Below are positions 52,957-61,238 of a DNA stretch of 64,000 nt, piece after piece. Origin of the DNA: Wolinella sp052170135 (GTDB lineage: Bacteria > Campylobacterota > Campylobacteria > Campylobacterales > Helicobacteraceae); the NCBI GenBank assembly GCA_052170135.1, contig JBQNBC010000003.1:62001-126000 (forward strand), written 5' to 3'. A program made the translations under genes and the position numbers. Each line of letters opens with the position of its first letter. The stretch's first letter is position 1. The notes beneath the pieces were generated by a model, which was not told the DNA's origin, searched no databases, and saw only the letters and a list, made by a program, of their open reading frames with translations.

Positions 52957-54561
52957 TTATAGCGGTAGAGGCATGCTCTGTAAAAGTATAAAGACAAAAG
53001 CACTCAAAAGTGCAGCGACTGGAACGGTGATAAGCCATGTCGCTACGATTTTATTTAGCGCAGAGCGTTTGACTAGCTCCTCTTGATAGACTTTTCTAAG
53101 TCGTTTTTTCTCTTTTTTATTGAACTTAGGAATCTCATAATCAAGCTGCCCAAGTGCCACTTTTCGCTTTAGATTCTTAAGCATTAGCCCCTTTTTAGCC
53201 ACAGAAGCCTGTCGGAATTTACTCAAAAACTCCTGCACCTTCTGTGCGCTAACACCTTGATGTGCCTCGATAATATCCTGCTCCATCTCATAATAACGCT
53301 TCTTTAGATGCTCGCGCAAGAATCCAACACCAAAAACCGCACCAACGGCAATATGTGTAGAGCTAACAGGAAGACCAAACTGTGATGCAATTAGAACAGT
53401 TAGCGCAGCGGACATGGCAATACAAAATGCGCGAATCTGATCAAGATCAGTAATCTCACTGCCTACGGTTTTAATAAGCTTTGGACCATACAGCGCAAGC
53501 CCTAGCGAAATCCCAAGACCGCCGATAATCATAATCCACAGTGGCACGCCAGCCTTACCGCCGCCGCCATCCATGCTAGACAGGGCTTCGTTAATTGCAG
53601 CTAGCGGCCCAATGGCATTTGCAACATCATTTGCACCATGGGCAAAGCTAAGGAGCGCGGCGGCAAAAATGAGCGGAATCGTAAAGAATCGATTAATCTC
53701 CTCCTTAGTGTTTTGCATACTGGCAACAGCACGTGCAATAAGGAGCTTTGATATAAAAAATACAGCAGTCGCAACAACGAGGCTTATAATTAGCGACACA
53801 GGCAAGGATAAAGGCATAACACGCTTTAATCCCTTCGTGATAAGATACAACGAAAATGCCCCACTCATACCAAATAGTAGCCATGGCACAACACGATGAG
53901 CAGCGGCTATTTTATCATTCTGATAAGTAACTGCATGTTTGATAAGATAAAGGAATCCAGCAGCAATTACACCACCAAAAAGTGGTGAGATAACCCAACT
54001 AAGTACGATTCTTCCTACTTCTACCCAATTCACAATACCAAATCCACCAGCTACGATTCCAGCACCTAAGATTCCGCCTACAATCGAGTGGGTCGTCGAA
54101 ACTGGCGCACCAACAGCTGTAGCGAGATGTATCCACAATGCGCCAGAGACAAGGGCTGATAGCATCAAAATGATAAAAGTCTCCCGATTCTCAATTACGC
54201 TTTTTGAGATAATTCCCGAGCGGATAGTATCCACGACATCGCCCCCCGCGATAATCGCCCCACCAGCCTCGCAAATAGCAGCAATTAAAATGGCTCCACC
54301 CATAGTAAGAGCCTTTGAACCTACCGCGGGACCCACATTGTTTGCCACGTCGTTCGCACCGATATTTATCGCCATATATCCACCAATCATAGTAGCGAAT
54401 ATAAGAATCGAAACACTACCAGAAAGAGTCGATGAATACACCGAGGCAAGCACCGCAGCAAAAAGGACAAAAAGCACGGCTAGTCCGAGCTTTGTCGCAT
54501 CATCTTGACTAAATTTAGTCGCTTTCTCAATTTGATTGAGATTCTTCATGTCCATGACCAC
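52957..54561 (-). CDS. pit: inorganic phosphate transporter, Pit/PHO-4 family
   Basis: This transporter carries phosphate across the inner membrane using an ion gradient. The 534-residue protein has the two PHO-4 halves, each with the family signature: GANDVANNVGPAVGSKA (about 66-82) and GANDVANAIGPLAA (about 309-322). A cytoplasmic loop of about 90 charged residues lies near residues 420-510. A G6 run on the coding strand (opposite 54242-54247) is in frame. H. pylori HP1491 is the likely counterpart. Confidence 0.93.
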   Translation of the reverse strand: MVMDMKNLNQIEKATKFSQDDATKLGLAVLFVLFAAVLASVYSSTLSGSVSILIFATMIGGYMAINIGANDVANNVGPAVGSKALTMGGAILIAAICEAGGAIIAGGDVVDTIRSGIISKSVIENRETFIILMLSALVSGALWIHLATAVGAPVSTTHSIVGGILGAGIVAGGFGIVNWVEVGRIVLSWVISPLFGGVIAAGFLYLIKHAVTYQNDKIAAAHRVVPWLLFGMSGAFSLYLITKGLKRVMPLSLPVSLIISLVVATAVFFISKLLIARAVASMQNTKEEINRFFTIPLIFAAALLSFAHGANDVANAIGPLAAINEALSSMDGGGGKAGVPLWIMIIGGLGISLGLALYGPKLIKTVGSEITDLDQIRAFCIAMSAALTVLIASQFGLPVSSTHIAVGAVFGVGFLREHLKKRYYEMEQDIIEAHQGVSAQKVQEFLSKFRQASVAKKGLMLKNLKRKVALGQLDYEIPKFNKKEKKRLRKVYQEELVKRSALNKIVATWLITVPVAALLSAFVFILLQSMPLPL

Positions 54562-54794
54562 TTCCCCTTGTTTTGGTTCATTTTAGGCACGGATTCATTC
54601 TAACAGATATTAGGTTAAGCAAAAAGCAACCAAGAAAAATCTATGCCTTTATTTAGAATCTAGCACTCAACACTATATAAATTATAGAAATCAAAATCAT
54701 AAAAAATATGAAAATAAACTATTAGTATAAATTTAAATAACTTTTTTTAGTAAAATGATCTAGTCTTCAAAAGGTAGTCTCCAAAGAGGTGTGA

Positions 54795-56207
54795 ATGCTA
54801 GAGAATCTTGAAAAAAAATGGAATAGCAGGCTATTGCTAGTCACGCTTTGTGCAATAGCGATTGGTATTACAGTTTACCATCGACACATACACGCACAAC
54901 AAAAAGACTTGCGCTTACAAAATATCTCACTGAACTATGCTGAGAGCATAAAATCAGCCATCCAAAGCCCACTATCATCGGTGCAGTTTCTAAGCGCCTA
55001 CGTCCGCTCTCAATCTGGGAATTTAGATGGCTTTAGCAACATTGTAGGCGAGCTTTTGGGGCTTTATGGTGATGCCATTTTATTTAGCGTTGCACCAAAT
55101 GGCATAATCGAACGCGTCATGCCTCTATTTTATACAAAAGAGCTAATAGGCATAAATCTATTTACCGATGAGCTACGTGCTAATGGCGCGAAGATAGCGT
55201 GGTATAGCTATTCGCTATCAATATCTGGACCGCTAAAACTAAAAGATGGGCAGACGATTATAATAGGCGAAATGCCAATAATAATAGAGATCCCATACGA
55301 GGGCAGACAGCGCTGGGGGATCGCCTCTGCGATATTTCGCTTCCCTGAGATTCTCGATAGTGCTAATCTAAAAGACCTGGAAAATCAAAATCTAGCATAC
55401 AGACTAACACATACAAACCCAATCACAGGCGAAGATGAAGTCATACTAAGTAGCAATCTAGAGTATGCCAACCTAGATGCTGGGGTCTATAGGAGCATAG
55501 TTTTACCTTCATCTTTATGGGGGCTTGAGATATTTCCCATTAACGATGAAAGCGACTACACACTGGTAATTCTAGAAGGAGTCATCGCGCTACTTGTAGC
55601 ACTGCTAACATTTACATGGGCAAATACACTATCAAAAAGTAGACGCGAAGAACTATTAAAATCCCTTGCCTACTCCGACCCGCTCACAAAACTACCAAAT
55701 CGCACGCGACTATCTGAATACTTTAAGCTAGTCACAAGAGATCATCCAAAAGATGGCTCACGGATTATGGTTGGATTCCTCGACCTTGATAGATTCAAGC
55801 AGGTCAATGATCGCTATGGACACAAGACAGGAGATATGCTCCTAATTGAAGTCGTCAAGCGACTACAAAGCCATATGCGTGGCGGCGACATACTCTCAAG
55901 GCATGGTGGCGATGAGTTCATCTTTATCTGGTTAGGGATAAAAAATAGCGCAGAGTGTACGAAACGACTCGATGCGATTCTTGAGCTTTTTAGTGAGCCA
56001 TTTAATATAGATGGAGCGCAGATTAGTGTTGGTGCTTCTATTGGTGTTAGCTTTGGCGATATTGGTCGCGATCTAGACACGCTAATATGCGAAGCGGATA
56101 ACGCAATGTATGAGGCAAAAATCTCAGGGCGCGGATGTTATAGATTTTTTAATCACCCACAAGAGAGAGAACTATCCAAAGGTGCAAACTCACCTAGTGT
56201 GAGATAG
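54795..56207 (+). CDS. membrane-bound diguanylate cyclase (GGDEF protein)
   Basis: The 470-residue protein has one N-terminal helix (about 12-28), a periplasmic sensor region (about 30-250), a second helix (about 253-275) and a GGDEF domain (about 290-450). The active site reads HGGDEFIFIW, intact, with an allosteric I-site RGGD five residues upstream. It should make cyclic di-GMP and be feedback-inhibited. No EAL or PilZ partner is in the window. The sensor ligand is unknown. H. pylori lacks GGDEF proteins, so this marks a different species. Confidence 0.9.
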   Translation: MLENLEKKWNSRLLLVTLCAIAIGITVYHRHIHAQQKDLRLQNISLNYAESIKSAIQSPLSSVQFLSAYVRSQSGNLDGFSNIVGELLGLYGDAILFSVAPNGIIERVMPLFYTKELIGINLFTDELRANGAKIAWYSYSLSISGPLKLKDGQTIIIGEMPIIIEIPYEGRQRWGIASAIFRFPEILDSANLKDLENQNLAYRLTHTNPITGEDEVILSSNLEYANLDAGVYRSIVLPSSLWGLEIFPINDESDYTLVILEGVIALLVALLTFTWANTLSKSRREELLKSLAYSDPLTKLPNRTRLSEYFKLVTRDHPKDGSRIMVGFLDLDRFKQVNDRYGHKTGDMLLIEVVKRLQSHMRGGDILSRHGGDEFIFIWLGIKNSAECTKRLDAILELFSEPFNIDGAQISVGASIGVSFGDIGRDLDTLICEADNAMYEAKISGRGCYRFFNHPQERELSKGANSPSVR

Positions 56208-56425
56208 TGGTAAAAAGTGGTTGCAAATATCGCTTATTGCCATATTTTTCTTACTTGAGGCAGATGCGAGAGATTCTTAAGCTATTTTATCACGCATACC
56301 TACACGATTCTTTGCGCTGGGATTTTGCAAATCACAGACAATTAAGCTCCATCAATATTAAGGCTAAAGCTCTACGCATGCATATCGATATTATAAAAAA
56401 TCCACGGAAGATCATTTATGGCTAG
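56207..56425 (+). CDS. small open reading frame after the GGDEF gene, doubtful
   Basis: This 72-codon frame begins with a GTG that shares one base with the GGDEF stop, and it ends just inside the pseudopilin remnant. The peptide is basic and hydrophobic (MREILKLFYHAYLHDSLRWD and onwards). I recognise no family. It may be a remnant or a chance frame. Confidence 0.25.
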   Translation: MVKSGCKYRLLPYFSYLRQMREILKLFYHAYLHDSLRWDFANHRQLSSINIKAKALRMHIDIIKNPRKIIYG

Positions 56426-57019
56426 TCACTACACTCTAGCTACAAATATTAAATCACCAGCTGACAACCAAAGCTATAATTCAAAGAATCGCCCCAAATT
56501 CACGATAATGTCGAGCTAGTTTTTATCATTGTTATCCTTGAGATTCTCGCATCTATCGCTGCACCAAAGATAGCGACTAATCGCGAGGATCCACAAATCT
56601 TAACACTAAAGCAGGATATAAACACGATTATTCAGTCATATAATGTGTATGTAATGAGTCAAGGCTTTGACAAAAATACATTTAAATTTAGCAATATTGC
56701 GAACATCAACAGTAGCGCATGGACTGGCGCAAATGCCTCGCTTGGAGCAATCACTGGAAGATGGTTTGTGATGTATTCAAAAGTTGGTCTATGGATTGAC
56801 AATAGCAACTCAGCTGGTAGTGGGTATCACTCTTGCGCTCGCTTAACGATATATCCAAGCGGCTGAAAAAGCAGGCTTCGCCTAACCATAGCAAAAGCAC
56901 CCGCTGGAGATGCAAATAGAAACCAAGCGTGCGATAAGCTATTTAAGATGTATGGTGGCACAACTGGCGACAAGATAGATATAGATTATGATGTCGAGGG
57001 TAAAAACATGGTATTTTAA
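56418..57019 (+). pseudogene. decayed type IV pilin-like/pseudopilin gene
   Basis: From an ATG at 56418 the frame runs to KNRPKFTIM, then breaks. One missing base after 56510 would restore FTIMIELVFIIVILEILAS, the class III prepilin segment with Glu at +5. A pilin-like body follows in the second frame (NVYVMSQGFDKNTF, then AITGRWFVMYSK and SGYHSCARLTIYPSG). A TGA at 56864 interrupts it before the last 50 codons, which end DYDVEGKNMVF. Two lesions make it non-functional as read. The Lys before Phe at the cleavage site is also unusual, since Gly or Ala is expected. A relative of MSHA or type II pseudopilins is likely. Confidence 0.75.
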
Positions 57020-57207
57020 GAATCCACACTTTTTATTATTAAAATAGGCTCTGCCTAGTTATCTACAATCATTAGCGTGAGTTGAGTTGTGAAATGGTGC
57101 CATTTTATGCTCAACTTTAAACGCTCTTATAGATTTTAGAGATATTCAAAAATATAAATCCTCGCAATCTAAGCCCACACAACCATAAAGAATCGAGACT
57201 ACAAAAA

Positions 57208-58107
57208 CTACAGACAACGATGTAGCATCGCATAAAGTGTCGCATAATCACCTTTGGCTATTAGCCCTTGTGCACCGATTTGCTTGATTTTATCGTGTAC
57301 GCCTTGATTTGACATCGAGCTATAAACCCAAATAGGGATAGCATCAAACACATGCTCCTCACGCAAACGCAAAATCACTTGATAGCCATCAACATGTGGC
57401 ATCTCAAGGTCGGTAAGCACAGCGCCAAGCGTGCCAACCTCATCATGGTCAAGCTGCATTATCGCCTCTAAGAGTGCCTGCCCATCACTAAAAAATTTCA
57501 CGCTCACGCCAAGCTGCTCAAAAAAATCACCAAGAATTGCACGTGCAGTCAAGCTATCTTCGGCGACATAGATGGTTTTGCTTGGATTTAGCGGCGAGTA
57601 TTCGCCATCATTTTTGCTCTGCAAACCACACTCATCAAGCAATCGCTCAATATCAAGCACAAGTACACTCTCATCTCTACCATTAAGCGTAAGAATCGCG
57701 CTATATGTAAACGCCTCGCCAAAAGGTATATCAGGCTTTTGCAATGCGCGTATTGGAACGTTATAGATATTTTCGATAGCCTCGATAGGCAGAGCTAGAT
57801 TCTCTCGATTATATTCACAAATAAGCACCACGCGACAATCACTAGGTGCAAGCCCAAGCCACTTCTGAAGAGATAACACTGGTATTGCACGTCCTTGATA
57901 TTCGATAAAGCCAAGCAGATAGGCATTGCTTGCTTGATTCTCAGACGAACGCAATAACTTATAACGATACATATCCTCAAAGGAGAGAATCTTTGAGACA
58001 TTAATACCATAGTAGCGGTCATCATTTAGCGTAAAAACAGCAAGTTGCATGATATTGTTTAGGTGCGTTTTTGAGCGATGTTCAACACGCTTAAAAAGCT
58101 CTGACAT
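57208..58107 (-). CDS. cheV: chemotaxis coupling protein CheV
   Basis: CheV couples chemoreceptors to CheA and can be phosphorylated. The 299-residue protein has an N-terminal CheW domain (about 18-155, with YGINVSKILSFED and YLLGFIEYQGRAIPVL) and a C-terminal receiver domain (about 175-299). The receiver has acidic residues in YVAEDSLTAR, the phospho-acceptor in VLTDLEMPHVDGYQ and a Lys in LIAKGDYA. Helicobacter carries several cheV copies. A possible 24-codon membrane ORF precedes it. Confidence 0.94.
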   Translation of the reverse strand: MSELFKRVEHRSKTHLNNIMQLAVFTLNDDRYYGINVSKILSFEDMYRYKLLRSSENQASNAYLLGFIEYQGRAIPVLSLQKWLGLAPSDCRVVLICEYNRENLALPIEAIENIYNVPIRALQKPDIPFGEAFTYSAILTLNGRDESVLVLDIERLLDECGLQSKNDGEYSPLNPSKTIYVAEDSLTARAILGDFFEQLGVSVKFFSDGQALLEAIMQLDHDEVGTLGAVLTDLEMPHVDGYQVILRLREEHVFDAIPIWVYSSMSNQGVHDKIKQIGAQGLIAKGDYATLYAMLHRCL

Positions 58108-58117
58108 GACTTATTGC

Positions 58118-58192
58118 CTACTTAAACATCGCATAGACTTTATACATAAGCACCGAAAAAATCACTACAAATGCTATAAATGTGTATTCCAT
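58118..58192 (-). CDS. possible 24-residue single-helix membrane micro-protein
   Basis: MEYTFIAFVVIFSVLMYKVY with a short MFK end is one hydrophobic helix with a basic cytoplasmic tail. It starts 2 nt after the ttcA stop. GGAG lies 8 nt upstream of that stop region, about 11 nt before the ATG. It ends 10 nt before cheV. Short length makes this a candidate only. Confidence 0.4.
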   Translation of the reverse strand: MEYTFIAFVVIFSVLMYKVYAMFK

Positions 58193-58194
58193 CT

Positions 58195-58941
58195 CTAACG
58201 CTCCAAATAAGTTTTGTCCATAAAGCTACTTGCATGAATACGCATAAATGCGCTCTTTAACGAGACAAAAAAGTCTGGAATCTCCTCTTCGATTCTCTGT
58301 AGCATACGTTTTGTTGCCTCTCGCGCATATGGCGGCTTATCATGCTGGGCTGGACAGTTGCAAAGCGGTGTTTTTATACCATTTTTTGCTACAAAATCTA
58401 TCATCTGTCGCTCTCTAAGCCAAATGAGAGGACGAATAACAAGCAGATTATTCTCCGCACGATAAATTGGCGGCATGGAGCGCACTGCACCGTTATAGCT
58501 AAAATTCATAAAAAAACTCTCTGCCGCATCATCAAGATGATGCCCAAGAGCAAGCTTATTAAAGCCACCCTCAATAGCCTTAGAGTAGAGTGCGCCACGC
58601 CTCATGCGCGAGCAGAAGCTACAATATGAGCTATTTTCACGTCGTTTCTCATGCATGACTTCCATTATATTTGTGCTAAAGACCTCATGAGGAATCTCAT
58701 TCTCTGCGCAATAATTTTTGAGATAGCTAAAATTCTCGCCAATACCATAATCAACAGTTAGTGCTTTAAACTCAAAATTAAAAGGTGCGTGACGTTTAAG
58801 GCGCGCCAAGAGTGTCGCCAAAAGCAGGGAATCTTTCCCACCGCTTAGCCCCACGAGCACCCTATCGCCCTCACCAATAAGCCTAAAATTGGCATTTGTC
58901 TTGCCAAAAGTACTGGTAATGCGCTTACTAATTTCAACCAC
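58195..58941 (-). CDS. ttcA: tRNA 2-thiocytidine biosynthesis protein TtcA
   Basis: TtcA thiolates cytidine 32 of some tRNAs using an iron-sulfur cluster and ATP. The PP-loop is VGLSGGKDSLLLATLL (about 29-44), the CxxC pair is in YCSFCSRMRRG (about 113-123), and a third Cys follows in TPLCNCPAQ. The 248-residue length fits. It lies in a short minus run with the micro-ORF and cheV. Confidence 0.92.
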   Translation of the reverse strand: MVEISKRITSTFGKTNANFRLIGEGDRVLVGLSGGKDSLLLATLLARLKRHAPFNFEFKALTVDYGIGENFSYLKNYCAENEIPHEVFSTNIMEVMHEKRRENSSYCSFCSRMRRGALYSKAIEGGFNKLALGHHLDDAAESFFMNFSYNGAVRSMPPIYRAENNLLVIRPLIWLRERQMIDFVAKNGIKTPLCNCPAQHDKPPYAREATKRMLQRIEEEIPDFFVSLKSAFMRIHASSFMDKTYLER

Positions 58942-59042
58942 GCTTACGATTCCTTATTAAGATTTTTACTTACAGATTTCAGCTAAACGACCAAAACGCT
59001 ACTCTATCCCTGGGGCTAGTACTATTGCTTTTGTACTCCTTT

Positions 59043-60359
59043 TCATAGTCGCGCCAAAATCAACTCTTCACTTGTGATACTTTTGTCATATTTGACGATT
59101 ACGACTTTTTCACTCTCATTAACATACCATTCAAGCACACCAGAGATCTCCAAAAGACCAGAAAGCCGTTCTCTTGGATGCTCTATGAGCGAAAGATATA
59201 GATTCTTTTGATGGGCTGGATTCTTCATTCTAGCGATTAACACAAGCCAAATAATACATAAACCGCCAACTGCACAAGCGATAGAAAACAACCCAAAACT
59301 CTGATAAAAATATCCGCCAGCCACCCCACCGATAAACGATCCAATATAACCAAATGATGTAAAAATCCCAAGCGCAGCACCCTTTTGATGTGCCTTAGCA
59401 TAACGACTAGCGAGGCTTTGCATAATTGGTTCATGCGCGGAAAATCCGATAAAAAACAGCATTACACCAGTAATAAAAACTATCGGCTCACTACTCACCA
59501 TGCAGACATACGACAAAGCAAAAAGCACAATTCCAAATATCAGTACACCTTTGAAATGACCTTTTTTCTCCGCCATTATCGCGGCTGGAGCCATCGCCAC
59601 CACACCAAGTATCGCTGCTGGGATATAGACCTGCCACAGCTCGCCACTTTCAAACCCCATGCCTTTCACAAGCGCAAGGGGGATCATTAAAAACGCAAGT
59701 GTCATAAACGACTTTTGAAGAAAATTCGTGAGATTCATCAGCTGCAGATTCTTATCCTTTATTACCTCACGCCAATCGCTCTCGCGAGTCTCAAATGAGT
59801 AACTCACAAGTGGTGCTTCAGGGACATTCATAAACAAAACAAAAATCGCACAAATAGCAAGAATCGCTGTCAGCCAAAAGAGCTTATCCACACCAAAGGC
59901 ACTTCCAATCACAGGCCCAAGAATCATCGCCGCAGTAAAACTCATCGAAATAGTCGCTCCCATCACAGCCATCGCCTTTGTGCGTCGCTCTTCCCTTACT
60001 AAATCAGCTATCATCGCACTAATCACGCCGCCAATAGCCCCTGCCCCTTGCAAGAATCGACCAATAATCAGCCACTCAATACTACTACTAATAGCACAGG
60101 TGATAGAGCCTAAAATAAAGAGTAAAAGCCCGATAAAAATCACCTTTTTACGTCCGATTCCATCGCTTAAAAATCCGAAAGGAATCTGCAAAACCACCTG
60201 AGTAAGCGCGTACCCACCGATAGCCATCCCCACTAGTACGGGTGTGGCACCACTCATCTCAAGTGCATAGAGCGATAGCACGGGCATAACGATAAAAAGT
60301 CCAAAGAATCGCAGAGCTAGGATTCCGCTTAGTGGCAGCACCTGCTTAATCATCGGCAA
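59043..60359 (-). CDS. MFS transporter, YajR-like with C-terminal soluble domain
   Basis: The 438-residue protein has 12 predicted helices. Motif A is in GFLSDGIGRKKVI (loop 2-3) and antiporter motif C is in the ILGPVIGSAFG helix 5 region. After the last helix, about 50 residues (ISGVLEWYVNESEKVVIVKY and onwards) form a small ferredoxin-like unit, as in E. coli YajR, which has a C-terminal YAM domain. Substrate unknown, probably drug or metabolite efflux. It is divergent from rdgB. Confidence 0.88.
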   Translation of the reverse strand: MPMIKQVLPLSGILALRFFGLFIVMPVLSLYALEMSGATPVLVGMAIGGYALTQVVLQIPFGFLSDGIGRKKVIFIGLLLFILGSITCAISSSIEWLIIGRFLQGAGAIGGVISAMIADLVREERRTKAMAVMGATISMSFTAAMILGPVIGSAFGVDKLFWLTAILAICAIFVLFMNVPEAPLVSYSFETRESDWREVIKDKNLQLMNLTNFLQKSFMTLAFLMIPLALVKGMGFESGELWQVYIPAAILGVVAMAPAAIMAEKKGHFKGVLIFGIVLFALSYVCMVSSEPIVFITGVMLFFIGFSAHEPIMQSLASRYAKAHQKGAALGIFTSFGYIGSFIGGVAGGYFYQSFGLFSIACAVGGLCIIWLVLIARMKNPAHQKNLYLSLIEHPRERLSGLLEISGVLEWYVNESEKVVIVKYDKSITSEELILARL

Positions 60360-60419
60360 ACCTCATCTCAATTAAGATAAAGTGTGATTTTTACACAATG
60401 CCTCACATAAGGAGCTGAA

Positions 60420-61010
60420 TTGAAAATTTTAGTCGCTACATCAAACAGCCACAAACTACGAGAAATTAGTGAAATATTCGCAAATCACGACGTGATGAGC
60501 TTTGGCGAGATTCTTTCACCATTTGAGATTATCGAGGATGGGACGAGCTTTAAGGAAAATGCCATAATAAAAGCGCGTGCTATTTTTTCACGCTTAAGCA
60601 AAGATGAGCAAGCAAAATATGCCGTTATTAGCGATGATAGTGGTATTTGTGTTGATGTGCTAAAGGGTGCGCCTGGGATTTTTAGCGCACGATATGCAGG
60701 AGAAACAACAAGCGATGAGGAGAATCTAAATAAGCTAATTGCGCAATTAAAAGCATGTGGTGCGGATTCTTCAAAAGCACACTACGTCGCAGCCATCGCA
60801 CTAATAATAGATGGACACGAGTTTACAACGCATGGATTCTTGCACGGTGAAGTGATAACGATTCCTCGTGGAAGCGGTGGCTTTGGCTATGACCCAATTT
60901 TTATCCCGTGTGGAGAATCCCGCACGCTAGCTGAGATGAGCCCCGCGGAGAAAAATGCCATCTCTCACCGTGCAAATGGACTACAGCTAGCAAACCTACT
61001 GATGAGATAG
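60420..61010 (+). CDS. rdgB: XTP/dITP pyrophosphatase (RdgB/HAM1)
   Basis: RdgB removes non-canonical purine triphosphates (dITP, XTP). The 196-residue protein has VATSNSHKLREI at the N-terminus, the substrate and metal site DDSGICVDVLKGAPGIFSARY (about 70-90), and GFGYDPIFIPCGES. It starts with TTG, with AAGGAG 5 nt upstream. A hairpin follows the stop. Confidence 0.95.
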   Translation: MKILVATSNSHKLREISEIFANHDVMSFGEILSPFEIIEDGTSFKENAIIKARAIFSRLSKDEQAKYAVISDDSGICVDVLKGAPGIFSARYAGETTSDEENLNKLIAQLKACGADSSKAHYVAAIALIIDGHEFTTHGFLHGEVITIPRGSGGFGYDPIFIPCGESRTLAEMSPAEKNAISHRANGLQLANLLMR

Positions 61011-61020
61011 GCTACAAAAG

Positions 61021-61048
61021 GCGGATGCTAAGCTCAGCTAGCTTCCGC
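61021..61048 (+). terminator. hairpin after rdgB
   Basis: GCGGATGCTA pairs with TAGCTTCCGC with one mismatch across an 8-nt loop, starting 10 nt after the rdgB stop. No U run follows. It is likely a terminator or 3'-end structure. Confidence 0.5.
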
Positions 61049-61193
61049 TCAAGCTTGGTTAGGAATCGATCGACAATCCGAAACATTTCACCTACTTTCA
61101 TGGATTTTTGACTGTTAAATTCCACATTTAAAGCAAAAACGATTCCTAGAAGTATGAAAATTGGGAATCAGACACTAAAATGCTCATTTAGGC

Positions 61194-61199
61194 TAAAAT
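61194..61199 (+). promoter_or_regulatory. -10 box of the MshQ-like gene
   Basis: TAAAAT in GGCTAAAATTTG lies 39 nt before the probable ATG of the large secreted protein and downstream of the rdgB hairpin, suggesting independent transcription. Confidence 0.45.
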
Positions 61200-61238
61200 T
61201 TGTGCATATTATGTTAATCCCACAAACGGACGATAACG

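Noticed and set aside
54241..54248. G6 run (coding strand) in pit as a phase-variation site
   Set aside because: It encodes conserved glycines in an intact frame and is too short to be a likely switch.
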